Positions 1 through 7,212 are shown, numbered from the stretch's first letter. The stretch is 11,059 nt of DNA from Bacteroidales bacterium (GCA_026996635.1 JALWKH010000352.1:1-11059); one strand, 5' to 3'. The notes: generated from the letters alone by a model not told the origin. Made by a program: numbers and translations.

Positions 1-1164
1 ATATCTAAGTTTATACATATCTTGTTGTAGCTGTTGTCCGTTCTTTAATATGGATTTTAGTTTTTCTATGTCAAATACGACTTGATTACCTTCAATCGAT
101 TCCACAAGTCCGTCTGTATACAAAATAAGTTTTGAGTTAGGTTTTATATTATTTATCTTACCGGATTTAATTGTCAAGCACTCCGATGTCATACCAAGAC
201 CTGTTGTCCCTTCACTCAAGCAAATTACTTCTTTTGTGCCTGAGTCATAAAATAGAGGAGGATTGTGACCGGCGTTTACATATGTCAATTCTTTTGTAGC
301 TTTATTATATTTGGCAATAAAAAATGTTATAAACATATCGCCTTTGGTCAAGTCCATTACGACTTTATTTAACTTGCTTATAATGGTTTTCAGGGAAGTT
401 GCATGACTGAATTTAAGTAAAGCTCTGAAGTTAGCTTGAAAGTTTGCCATTAAAATAGCGGCAGGAACACCTTTGCCGGATACATCACCTATACACATTA
501 TACATTCATTGTCGTTTAGAGGGATTACATCATAATAGTCTCCGCCAATATCTGAGTGTGGCTTATAAAATCCTTCTAAATAAACATAATCTGCAAATTG
601 TTTTAATTTTTCATTATCAGGTATTAAGTAATGTTGAACTTGTTTTGCAACTTCCAATTCTTTTTTCAATTTTTCACGCTCCAGTGTTTTGTGGAATAAA
701 ATTTTATTTTCAATGGCAACGGTTATAATGTTTGCAAGGGTTTGTATAAATTGAATGTGTTTGATAGAAGGGCTTACTCCGTTCATCTCTTCATCAATAT
801 CACCGATAAGAATGTAAGCAAGAGGTTTGTCTTTGTGATAAACAGGTATAATAAAATCGAATTGTTTAAGGTAAGGTTTATTTTGATTTAAATAGGTAAT
901 ATGGGTTATGTCTTTTACAGGTTTGATATGTTTTTTGAAGTCAATTTTTAAGGCATCTTCCAAACTTATTCCTTTTCTCATTACCAGATTCCAATCGAAT
1001 GAATGGTGGTAAATAAGTATTTTTTCAATTTTAAGGAACTTTTGAAGTATTGTAGCAAAATAGTTTAAGATGTTTTTTGTAGGGGCATTTGAATTAATCA
1101 GGCGGGTGATTTCAAGCAATACTTTTAATTTAAGATTACATATTTGAGTGCGTTTTTGGGTCAT
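1..1164 (-). CDS. GAF-SpoIIE (PP2C-type) serine/threonine phosphatase, C-terminus cut by window edge
   Basis: The frame reads open for 388 codons from ATG at 1164 to the left edge, so the C-terminus is missing. Residues about 10-155 look like a GAF-type sensor domain. Residues about 156-182 form a charged helix (LEREKLKKELEVAKQVQ) ending in the LIP motif that typically links sensor and phosphatase in this class. The SpoIIE/RsbU-like PP2C domain follows. It has GGDYYD (207-212) and GDVSGKG (226-232) with metal-binding Asp209 and Asp227, then NAGHNPP, and LYTDGL with Asp351. The final Asp-Asp motif of the family lies outside the window. Relatives dephosphorylate anti-anti-sigma or STAS-domain proteins in partner-switching stress or signalling pathways; the substrate here is unknown. 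There is no signal peptide or membrane segment, so it should be cytosolic. Another ATG at 1169 is out of frame and stops at once, which supports 1164. The gene is divergent from the surface-protein gene at 1264. The family call is firm; the role is inference. Confidence 0.92.
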   Translation of the reverse strand, partial: MTQKRTQICNLKLKVLLEITRLINSNAPTKNILNYFATILQKFLKIEKILIYHHSFDWNLVMRKGISLEDALKIDFKKHIKPVKDITHITYLNQNKPYLKQFDFIIPVYHKDKPLAYILIGDIDEEMNGVSPSIKHIQFIQTLANIITVAIENKILFHKTLEREKLKKELEVAKQVQHYLIPDNEKLKQFADYVYLEGFYKPHSDIGGDYYDVIPLNDNECIMCIGDVSGKGVPAAILMANFQANFRALLKFSHATSLKTIISKLNKVVMDLTKGDMFITFFIAKYNKATKELTYVNAGHNPPLFYDSGTKEVICLSEGTTGLGMTSECLTIKSGKINNIKPNSKLILYTDGLVESIEGNQVVFDIEKLKSILKNGQQLQQDMYKLRY

Positions 1165-1239
1165 GTCATTTTTTTGGCTAATCTAAACAAAATTTTTGAG
1201 ATAATAAATTTTATTTTTTTCTATGATTAACTTTTGTAA

Positions 1240-1247
1240 TAATTTTG
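1240..1247 (+). promoter_or_regulatory. Candidate Bacteroidota -7 promoter element (TAATTTTG) for the repeat surface protein
   Basis: TAATTTTG matches the Bacteroidota -7 consensus TAnnTTTG exactly and lies 16 nt before the ATG at 1264. Transcription would start near 1252-1255, giving a leader of about 10 nt. No clear TTTG -33 box sits 19-21 nt upstream; that position is a T-run. The 99-bp divergent gap shows no equally good element for the phosphatase on the minus strand. Confidence 0.45.
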
Positions 1248-1263
1248 CAAAAAAACGGTGTTT

Positions 1264-3861
1264 ATGAAGAAAAAGTTACTTTTGGGATTATTGTTGTCAT
1301 TGTGTTTTTATACTGTAGTAAGGGCACAAACTTTTATTATCTCTGACGATTCTACATTTAACGGAAGTTCCGGAAATGCAATACTGGAGGTTCATTCGTC
1401 TAACGGTAACAAAGGGATTTTGATTCCCCGTCTTACGGCTTCTGAAAGATTGGCGTTGCCCGTAACTAATAATGATAGGGGATTGCTGGTCTTTGACACG
1501 GATTCTGCAACTTTCTGGTTTTATGACGGAACGCAATGGGTTGAATTGGCGGATAAACAAACAATATCTTTGGATTCGACCGTTTTGTCCATTTTAGGCG
1601 GGAATTCCGTGGATCTTACGCCGGCTATCGATTCTGTTGCTTGGTCATTGAATGGAAATTATGTTGCCGATACAAATTTTATAGGCACAAAGAATAATTC
1701 ACCCTTGAATATTAAGGTAAATGATACATTGAAAGTACGTATTACACCGAAAGGGCAACTGGAATTTTTAAATACGGGTAACTCGGTCTTTATTGGAGAA
1801 GGTGCAGGAGCTAATGATGATTTGTATACAAACAGAAATGTTTTCATTGGTTTCTATTCCGGCTATTCTAATACTACAGGTGGATATAATGTTGCAGTTG
1901 GAAATCAGTCATTTTTTTCTAATACAATTGGAGGATTTAATACAACTTTAGGTTATAAATCAATGTATTTTAATTCAACAGGTTTAAATAATGTTGCAGA
2001 TGGTATGAAATCATTATATTTTAATTCTTCAGGTTCAAACAATACGGCAATAGGAACATATTCATTATATAACAATACTCTGGGAAATGATAATGTTTCT
2101 GTAGGGTTCCAAGCTTTATATTTTAACACTGTTGGATATTCAAATGTAGCAATAGGTGTAAAGGCATTGTATCGGAATACTGACAAAAGTAATTTGGTGG
2201 CAGTAGGTGATTCCGCTTTATATAATAATGGTTATGGAATTACTGATTCTACTCAAGCAATAAATAATACTGCTGTTGGTTCAAAATCATTGTTTTCTAA
2301 TACTTCGGGAAGAAATAATGTTGCTTTGGGGACAAATTCATTATTTAATAACATATCTGGTAGTTCAAATGTTGCTATTGGTAATGCAGCGTTATATTTA
2401 AGCCTTGATAGGTCCGGGTTGATTGCAATTGGCGATTCCGCGTTATATCATAATGGAGAAGGGGCTTCATATTTTTCGCAAGCACAACACAATACTGCGA
2501 TAGGTAACAAATCATTATACTCAAATACTACAGGAACGGAAAATATAGGAATAGGTTTTCTATCCTTACTTTATAATACAACCGGGTCTTACAATGTTGC
2601 AATAGGGAATTATGCTTTGAGAGAAAATATATCAGGATATAGAAATATTGCTATTGGACAAGAAGTAATGCTGGATAACGTTAGTGGTCATGATAATATA
2701 GCAATAGGATATTTTGCTTTGTTAAATAATGTAGATGGTACAAATAATATTGCTGTAGGAAGTTCTGCATTATCTAGTAATAGTCATGGACATCGTAATA
2801 TAGCTATTGGTGAAACTTCATTATATAACAATCAATATGGAAATAATAATATAGGAATAGGTTATTATGCTTTACTTTTAAACTCTACTGGATTTTCAAA
2901 TGTTGCGGTAGGGATAAATGCTTTAAGGTATAATGACTCTCAATCCCATAATATAGCAATAGGTGATTCTGCATTGTATTATAATGGATATTATACAAAT
3001 CAACCTTATCAGGCTTCATATAACACCGCTGTAGGTTCTAAGTCTCTTTATAATAATACCTCAGGTTATTATAATACTGCTATAGGTGCTAATGCTTCAT
3101 ATAATAACACAACAGGAACCCATAATTCAGCAGTTGGATACGAAGCTTTATATTCAAATACAACGGGATACAGGAATGTAGCTTCAGGTTTTTATGCTTT
3201 GTATTCCAATACTACAGGAGGATATAATACGGCATTGGGATATAGTGCATTATATTACAATTCAACAGGGCGGTGGAATACGGCTGTCGGTGCTTTTGCC
3301 GGTAATACTGGAAGTGATTTTGAAAATTCTACAGCACTTGGTTATTATGCAAAGGCAGATGCATCGAACAAAGTTCATATCGGTAATACTTCAGTTACTT
3401 GGATAGGGGGAGAGGTGAGTTGGAGTGTTTATTCCGATGCGAGAATAAAAAGAAATGTTAAAGAAGATGTAAAAGGGCTTGACTTTATTCTTAAACTTCG
3501 TCCCGTAACATATTACATTGACAAAGATATGGAGGATAAGCTTATGGGGATAGTTGATAGTGCCGATTATCCTGAAAAGTACGATATTGAAAAAATAAAG
3601 TTTTCCGGTTTTCTTGCTCAAGAAGTTGAACAAGCTGCAAAAGAATCCGGCTATGAATTTAGCGGGCTTACTAAACCTAAAGGAACAAGTAAGTTATATT
3701 CTTTATCGTATTCACAGTTTGTAGTTCCTCTTGTAAAAGGAATGCAGGAGCAGCAGTTAATGATTGAAAATCTTAAAAAAGAAAATGAAGAATTAAAATT
3801 AGAAAATGCCAAATTGAGAGAACGGATTGAAAAAATTGAAAAAAGGATCGGAATAAATTAA
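1264..3861 (+). CDS. Secreted repeat protein with beta-roll repeats and C-terminal S74 chaperone domain ('tail fiber domain-containing protein')
   Basis: This is an 865-residue secreted protein. A GTG at 1258 is in frame, but ATG at 1264 is preferred because it begins directly with a signal peptide (MKKKLLLGLLLSL..., likely cleaved after VRA at residue 21). An N-terminal domain has the KGILIPRLT ... LLVFDT ... WFYDGTQW pattern common in Bacteroidota surface proteins. Residues 191-670 are 27 tandem repeats, mostly 17 residues, of the form xN(T/V)A(I/V)Gxx(A/S)LYxNTTGx. This resembles the YadA-head style left-handed beta-roll, so a trimeric fibre is likely. Residues about 720-825 are a Peptidase_S74 intramolecular chaperone. 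SDARIK (724-729) supplies the Ser and the Lys five residues later that form the self-cleavage dyad in phage endosialidase. The last 40 residues are a heptad-like coiled coil. No type IX sorting tail is visible. No phage genes lie nearby, so this looks like a chromosomal surface adhesin or stalk rather than a prophage fibre; that is inference. Confidence 0.9.
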   Translation: MKKKLLLGLLLSLCFYTVVRAQTFIISDDSTFNGSSGNAILEVHSSNGNKGILIPRLTASERLALPVTNNDRGLLVFDTDSATFWFYDGTQWVELADKQTISLDSTVLSILGGNSVDLTPAIDSVAWSLNGNYVADTNFIGTKNNSPLNIKVNDTLKVRITPKGQLEFLNTGNSVFIGEGAGANDDLYTNRNVFIGFYSGYSNTTGGYNVAVGNQSFFSNTIGGFNTTLGYKSMYFNSTGLNNVADGMKSLYFNSSGSNNTAIGTYSLYNNTLGNDNVSVGFQALYFNTVGYSNVAIGVKALYRNTDKSNLVAVGDSALYNNGYGITDSTQAINNTAVGSKSLFSNTSGRNNVALGTNSLFNNISGSSNVAIGNAALYLSLDRSGLIAIGDSALYHNGEGASYFSQAQHNTAIGNKSLYSNTTGTENIGIGFLSLLYNTTGSYNVAIGNYALRENISGYRNIAIGQEVMLDNVSGHDNIAIGYFALLNNVDGTNNIAVGSSALSSNSHGHRNIAIGETSLYNNQYGNNNIGIGYYALLLNSTGFSNVAVGINALRYNDSQSHNIAIGDSALYYNGYYTNQPYQASYNTAVGSKSLYNNTSGYYNTAIGANASYNNTTGTHNSAVGYEALYSNTTGYRNVASGFYALYSNTTGGYNTALGYSALYYNSTGRWNTAVGAFAGNTGSDFENSTALGYYAKADASNKVHIGNTSVTWIGGEVSWSVYSDARIKRNVKEDVKGLDFILKLRPVTYYIDKDMEDKLMGIVDSADYPEKYDIEKIKFSGFLAQEVEQAAKESGYEFSGLTKPKGTSKLYSLSYSQFVVPLVKGMQEQQLMIENLKKENEELKLENAKLRERIEKIEKRIGIN
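1834..3273 (+). repeat. 27 tandem protein-level repeats (24 of 17 aa, 3 of 24 aa) coding for a beta-roll
   Basis: By reading the translation I count 27 complete units between residues 191 and 670 of the surface protein, followed by one or two degenerate ones. The consensus is xN(T/V)A(I/V)Gxx(A/S)LYxNTTGx. Units 8, 12 and 22 are 24 residues long, with a 7-residue insertion ending in Gln-Ala. The DNA is only loosely repetitive and has diverged at third positions, so this is an old array rather than a recent slippage product. Confidence 0.9.
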
Positions 3862-3879
3862 CTGTACTTTACTTATTTT

Positions 3880-3887
3880 TATCTTTG
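3880..3887 (+). promoter_or_regulatory. Candidate -7 promoter element (TATCTTTG) for purS-gltX
   Basis: TATCTTTG matches TAnnTTTG exactly, 29 nt before the purS ATG, and predicts transcription starting around 3893. It also lies after the preceding stop codon (3861), as expected for a new transcription unit. No convincing -33 TTTG is seen at the usual spacing. No hairpin terminator for the upstream gene is visible in the 55-bp gap. Confidence 0.45.
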
Positions 3888-3916
3888 TGCCAAATAATTT
3901 TTATAAATATAGTATT

Positions 3917-4168
3917 ATGAAATTCAAAGTTTCGGTAAATGTAATGCCTTTGAAGACTTTACTTGACCCGCAAGGCAAAGCTGTTCAAAACATCATTAAA
4001 AATCAAGGTCATACATCTGTAGATAATGTTAGGATTGGTAAACATATTACTTTCGAAATAGAAGCTGACAGCGAAGAAGAAGCTATCAAAACAGCTACTG
4101 AAATAAGCGAAAAAATATTGATAAATCCTGTTATTGAAGAATTTTCTTTAGCTATAGAAAAATTATAA
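3917..4168 (+). CDS. purS: Phosphoribosylformylglycinamidine synthase subunit PurS
   Basis: This 83-residue protein matches the small PurS subunit of the three-part FGAM synthase (PurS, PurQ, PurL). The complex converts FGAR to FGAM with glutamine and ATP in step four of purine synthesis; PurS bridges PurL and PurQ and helps move ammonia between them. The recognisable parts are an N-terminal beta strand (MKFKVSVNVMPLKTLLDPQGKA), the central VDNVRIGKHI strand, the acidic EADSEEEA helix start, and the LINPVIEEFSLAI end. The length is normal for the family. ATG at 3917 is preferred over an in-frame GTG at 3887, because the GTG start would overlap the likely promoter element at 3880-3887 and add ten residues that the family lacks. 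The gene lies 4 nt upstream of gltX and is probably cotranscribed with it. purQ and purL are not in the window, so the usual purSQL grouping is broken here. Confidence 0.9.
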   Translation: MKFKVSVNVMPLKTLLDPQGKAVQNIIKNQGHTSVDNVRIGKHITFEIEADSEEEAIKTATEISEKILINPVIEEFSLAIEKL

Positions 4169-4172
4169 GGCA

Positions 4173-5699
4173 ATGGAGAAAGAAGTAAGAGTGAGATTTG
4201 CACCGAGTCCAACAGGACCTTTGCATATCGGAGGTGTTAGAACTGCATTATTCAATTACCTTTTTGCAAAAAAGAACAACGGAACATTCATTTTGCGGAT
4301 AGAAGATACCGACCAAACAAGATATGTTCCAGGGGCGGAAGAATATATTGTGGAGTCGCTTAAGTGGACTGGCATAAATATAGATGAAGGGTTTACTGTT
4401 GGAGGTCCTTATGGACCTTACCGCCAAAGCGAACGTAAGGATATTTACAGGCAATACGCCGAACAATTGGTGGAAAACGGTTATGCTTATTATGCATTTG
4501 ATACTCCCGAGGAGCTTGACGATATGCGTGAAAGGCTGAAAAAAAGTGGGGTAGCGGCACCGCAATACAATTCCGTGACACGATCTTATATGAAAAACTC
4601 GCTTACTCTCCCCAAAGAAGAGGTAAAAGCCCGTATCGAAAGCGGTGAGCCTTATGTTATCCGCCTTAAAGTGCCGCGCAACGAAGAAATAAAAATATAC
4701 GACATTATCCGTAAGTGGGTAGTGGTAAACAGCTCAAAAATAGACGATAAGATTCTTCTAAAAGCCGATGGAATGCCAACTTACCACTTGGCAAATGTGG
4801 TTGACGACCATTTGATGAAGATTTCCCATGTTATTCGTGGTGAAGAATGGTTGCCATCGACACCGCTTCATGTTTTGCTCTACAAATATTTGGGCTGGGA
4901 AGATGAAATGCCAGAATTTGCTCATTTGCCATTGATTTTGCGACCAAACGGTAACGGTAAGTTAAGTAAGCGTGACGGCGATTTGCTCGGTTTTCCCGTT
5001 TATCCGCTTGAGTGGAAAGACCCGAAAACAAGTGAGGTTTATATGGGATATCGCGAAACGGGATATTTCCCCGAAGCATTTATTAACATTCTTGTTTTCT
5101 TGGGTTGGAGCCCGGGTACGGATCAGGAGTTTTTCACAATGGACGAACTCATCAAAGAGTTTTCGTTGGAAAGAGTGGGTAAAGCAGGTGCCAAGTTTGA
5201 TGTAGACAAAGCAAGGTGGTTTAATCACCAGTATTTGATGAAAAAGTCCAACAAGGAACTTGCCGAAATGTTTTTGCCTGAAGTGGAAAAGCGAGGCTAT
5301 AAAGTGGATATGGAAAAGATGGAGCGTATAGCGGGCTTTGTGAAAGAAAGGGCACACTTTATTACGGAGTTTTGGGACCACGCTTATTATTTCTTTGATG
5401 AGCCGAAGGAATACGACGAAAAGAGCAAAAGGAAATTCTGGACTGAAGAGGGCAAAAAGCATTTGGAAGCCATACTTAAAATTTTGAACGAAAACAAAAA
5501 TGCACCGATTGATACAATTGAAAAAAGCATAAAGGCATACATTACCGATAACGGATTCCCGTTTGGTAAAGTGCTAAATGCTTTGCGTTTGGCATTGACC
5601 GGTGTTTCAAAAGGTCCGTCGCTTTTTGAAATTATTGATATAATTGGTGTGGAAGAAGCGATTAGAAGGGTAGAAAAGGCGATTAAAATGATTGGTTAA
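4173..5699 (+). CDS. gltX: Glutamate--tRNA ligase
   Basis: This 508-residue class I aminoacyl-tRNA synthetase charges tRNA-Glu with glutamate in the cytosol. The N-terminus carries the diagnostic VRFAPSPTGPLHIGG stretch, in which HIGG (18-21) is the HIGH signature. LRIEDTDQ follows, and the second ATP motif is KLSKRDG (263-269), equivalent to KMSKS. The C-terminal half (about 330-508) is the helical anticodon-binding region, ending in a conserved-looking FPFGKVLNALRLALTG segment. The length is typical. The start at 4173 is fixed by the family motif beginning at residue 6. It follows the purS stop by 4 nt, so the two are probably translated from one message. The stop codon (5697-5699) falls inside the first unit of an octamer repeat array. 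Whether it is discriminating or also charges tRNA-Gln cannot be told from this window. Confidence 0.98.
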   Translation: MEKEVRVRFAPSPTGPLHIGGVRTALFNYLFAKKNNGTFILRIEDTDQTRYVPGAEEYIVESLKWTGINIDEGFTVGGPYGPYRQSERKDIYRQYAEQLVENGYAYYAFDTPEELDDMRERLKKSGVAAPQYNSVTRSYMKNSLTLPKEEVKARIESGEPYVIRLKVPRNEEIKIYDIIRKWVVVNSSKIDDKILLKADGMPTYHLANVVDDHLMKISHVIRGEEWLPSTPLHVLLYKYLGWEDEMPEFAHLPLILRPNGNGKLSKRDGDLLGFPVYPLEWKDPKTSEVYMGYRETGYFPEAFINILVFLGWSPGTDQEFFTMDELIKEFSLERVGKAGAKFDVDKARWFNHQYLMKKSNKELAEMFLPEVEKRGYKVDMEKMERIAGFVKERAHFITEFWDHAYYFFDEPKEYDEKSKRKFWTEEGKKHLEAILKILNENKNAPIDTIEKSIKAYITDNGFPFGKVLNALRLALTGVSKGPSLFEIIDIIGVEEAIRRVEKAIKMIG

Positions 5700-5773
5700 T
5701 GTGATAATTTGCTAATTTGATAATTTGATAATGTGGTAATGTGTTAATGAGATAATTAGCTAATGAGATTGTG
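5694..5773 (+). repeat. Array of about ten imperfect octamers (consensus TGnTAATK) starting on the gltX stop codon
   Basis: Reading in steps of eight from 5694 gives GGTTAATG, TGATAATT, TGCTAATT, TGATAATT, TGATAATG, TGGTAATG, TGTTAATG, AGATAATT, AGCTAATG and a decayed AGATTGTG. TAAT recurs at a strict 8-bp period in the first nine units. Because 8 is not a multiple of 3, the TAA triplets fall in all three forward frames. The array contains a perfect 10-bp palindrome, ATTAGCTAAT (5755-5764). It fills most of the gltX-folB gap. Its function is not known to me. Confidence 0.85.
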
Positions 5774-5796
5774 TAAAAAGTAGGGGAATTTTGAGG

Positions 5797-6159
5797 ATGA
5801 AAAAGACAGGGATTATTGAGATAGAAAATATGGAATTTTATGCCTTTCACGGGCATTTTAAAGAAGAACAAGTTGTTGGGAATAAATTTTTGGTAACCGT
5901 ATCCATCCGTACCGAGGTGGGTGCGGCTGCCAAATCCGATAATCTTAATGATGCTCTTGATTATCAGAAAGTTTACAAGATTATAAAAGACCAGATGGAA
6001 ATAAAGTCTTACCTGATTGAAAATATAGCAGACAGGATACTCGATGCATTATACCGTGAACTCGGAGATAAAATACTTCACATTAAACTCAAACTATCAA
6101 AAATCAATCCCCCGTTGGGTGGAAAAATTGACAAAGTAAGCATTATAGTTGAGCGCTAA
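5797..6159 (+). CDS. folB: Dihydroneopterin aldolase
   Basis: This 120-residue protein matches FolB, which cleaves 7,8-dihydroneopterin to 6-hydroxymethyl-dihydropterin plus glycolaldehyde in folate synthesis and normally works as an octamer. Visible family features are MEFYAFHGHFKEE (12-24), DNLNDALDYQKVY (48-60), LIENIADRI (73-81) and LSKINPPLGG (100-109). Glu24, Tyr56 and Lys102 line up, with a constant offset of two, with the catalytic Glu22, Tyr54 and Lys100 that I recall for the Staphylococcus aureus enzyme. The length is standard. ATG at 5797 is chosen; a TTG two codons upstream is less likely. No good promoter element is visible right before the gene, so it may depend on readthrough from gltX across the octamer array. 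It converges on the exchanger gene with 3 nt between stop codons. Confidence 0.95.
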   Translation: MKKTGIIEIENMEFYAFHGHFKEEQVVGNKFLVTVSIRTEVGAAAKSDNLNDALDYQKVYKIIKDQMEIKSYLIENIADRILDALYRELGDKILHIKLKLSKINPPLGGKIDKVSIIVER

Positions 6160-6162
6160 CTC

Positions 6163-7104
6163 TTAAACCATAAATAAGGCACTTATATAATACGCATAAG
6201 TGAGTAAAATCATCATAGCGAGTATTCTCATCATATACCTTTTGCTTATGATGTTTATAAAGGGGAAAACGAAAAGTACCGTTATCATCATCCACCAATA
6301 ATCATAAGTTAAAATTTTGTGGTTTACAGTTATCGGATTTATTAGTGAAGTTGTACCTAAAATCAAAAGTATGTTAAAAATATTGCTGCCAATGATGTTG
6401 CCTAGTGTTATTTCAGGTTTCTTTTTGTAAAATGCAATAACCGATGTTGCTATTTCAGGAAGACTGGTGCCGAATGCTATTACTGTAAGTGATATAATTC
6501 TTTCGCTTATTCCGATTTGTTTGGCAATATTGCTTCCGCCTTCAATAATTCCTTCAGCTCCAAGCCATAATCCGAAAATTGATAAAGCAACTATAAAAAA
6601 TGACATAAACTTGCCATATTGTGGCTTAACTGATTTTACTTCTTCCAATTCCGGGTTATTTTTATCTTTTTTTATGGAAGTGCGAATGTATAATAAAAAG
6701 ATTGCTATAAAAATCAAACCGTCGATACGGCTTAATGTGTAGTCTTGTGTAAGAATGATAAGCAATAAGGTAGCGGAAAACATTACCAGCCAATCCAGAT
6801 AGATGTTTTTCCGTTTTGCAACAACAGGAAAGATTAAAGATGCGATACCGATACCCAGAGCAATGTTGGCAATATTTGAACCGACTACATTACCAAGCGA
6901 TATATCAGGGTGGTGTTGTAGGGCTGCACTGACACTTACCACCAATTCAGGGAATGATGTGCCGAATGAGACTATAAGAACAGCTATAAGAAAATCGGAA
7001 ACATTAAAGTGTTTGGCAAGTGACACACTACTTTTTACTAGAAAATTCCCGCCTTCAAAAAGTAAAACAAGTCCGCCTGCAAGGAAAATTAAATCTTTAA
7101 GCAT
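6163..7104 (-). CDS. CaCA-family calcium/sodium (or H+) antiporter, YrbG-like
   Basis: This 313-residue integral membrane protein belongs to the Ca2+/cation antiporter superfamily. It has about ten hydrophobic segments and two inverted alpha repeats. Alpha-1 has GTSFPE (48-53) and GNVVGSN (71-77); alpha-2 has GTSLPE (212-217) and GNIIGSN (235-241). The paired acidic residues Glu53 and Glu217 are the cation-binding residues of the family. A charged loop (about 143-165) separates the two halves. It probably exports Ca2+ using Na+ or H+ entry; the coupling ion cannot be told from sequence. An in-frame ATG at 7149 would add 15 non-membrane residues, but a strong promoter element lies between the two starts, so ATG at 7104 is preferred: it puts the first helix right at the N-terminus. 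The gene is transcribed toward folB, and its own 3' end shows no terminator. Confidence 0.92.
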   Translation of the reverse strand: MLKDLIFLAGGLVLLFEGGNFLVKSSVSLAKHFNVSDFLIAVLIVSFGTSFPELVVSVSAALQHHPDISLGNVVGSNIANIALGIGIASLIFPVVAKRKNIYLDWLVMFSATLLLIILTQDYTLSRIDGLIFIAIFLLYIRTSIKKDKNNPELEEVKSVKPQYGKFMSFFIVALSIFGLWLGAEGIIEGGSNIAKQIGISERIISLTVIAFGTSLPEIATSVIAFYKKKPEITLGNIIGSNIFNILLILGTTSLINPITVNHKILTYDYWWMMITVLFVFPFINIISKRYMMRILAMMILLTYAYYISALFMV

Positions 7105-7123
7105 TTTCGGTTGGTTTGTCCTG

Positions 7124-7131
7124 CAAAGGTA
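7124..7131 (-). promoter_or_regulatory. Candidate -7 promoter element (TACCTTTG) for the cation antiporter
   Basis: On the minus strand TACCTTTG fits TAnnTTTG exactly, 19 nt before the ATG at 7104. A TTTG at 7147-7150 lies 15 nt upstream of it, somewhat short of the usual 19-21 nt for a -33 box. The predicted leader is only about 13 nt. The element also decides the start: a protein beginning at 7149 would need a promoter further upstream, in the terminator region. Confidence 0.5.
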
Positions 7132-7165
7132 AAAGTTTTTGTTTTGCAAAACTCAATCATAAAAT

Positions 7166-7195
7166 AAAAAAGCCGGCAAACAAGCCGGCTTTTTT
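7166..7195 (-). terminator. Rho-independent terminator after secDF
   Basis: There is a perfect 12-bp inverted repeat: AAAAAAGCCGGC, a 6-nt loop AAACAA, then GCCGGCTTTTTT. It starts 17 nt beyond the secDF stop codon on the minus strand and is followed there by further T-rich sequence (TATTTT). The A/T arms make it symmetrical, so it could also stop plus-strand transcripts, but no plus-strand gene ends nearby. It cleanly separates the secDF unit from the antiporter gene. Confidence 0.92.
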
Positions 7196-7212
7196 AAGAG
7201 AACTTTAATCTA

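Noticed and set aside
1953..2186. Open frame on the minus strand opposite the repeat region
   Set aside because: It reflects the regular composition of the repeats on the other strand. It resembles no family, has no start signal, and the plus-strand protein is clearly real.
1834..3273. Possible CRISPR-like or recent tandem DNA repeat
   Set aside because: The repetition is at protein level with a continuous reading frame and diverged codons; there are no identical direct repeats with unique spacers.
1264..3861. Prophage tail-fibre gene
   Set aside because: It has a signal peptide and no phage structural, lysis or integrase genes beside it; flanking genes are housekeeping or signalling.
4962..5462. 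166-codon open frame antisense to gltX
   Set aside because: Composition is rich in Phe, His and Cys as expected for a shadow of a coding strand; no motifs or promoter, and gltX is certain.
5694..5773. Rho-independent terminator for gltX
   Set aside because: The only inverted repeat is the AT-only-flanked ATTAGCTAAT palindrome with no loop and no T-tract, so it would be a poor terminator.
7105..7149. 15-residue N-terminal extension of the antiporter starting at ATG 7149
   Set aside because: A consensus -7 promoter element lies inside the extension, and family members begin at the first membrane helix.
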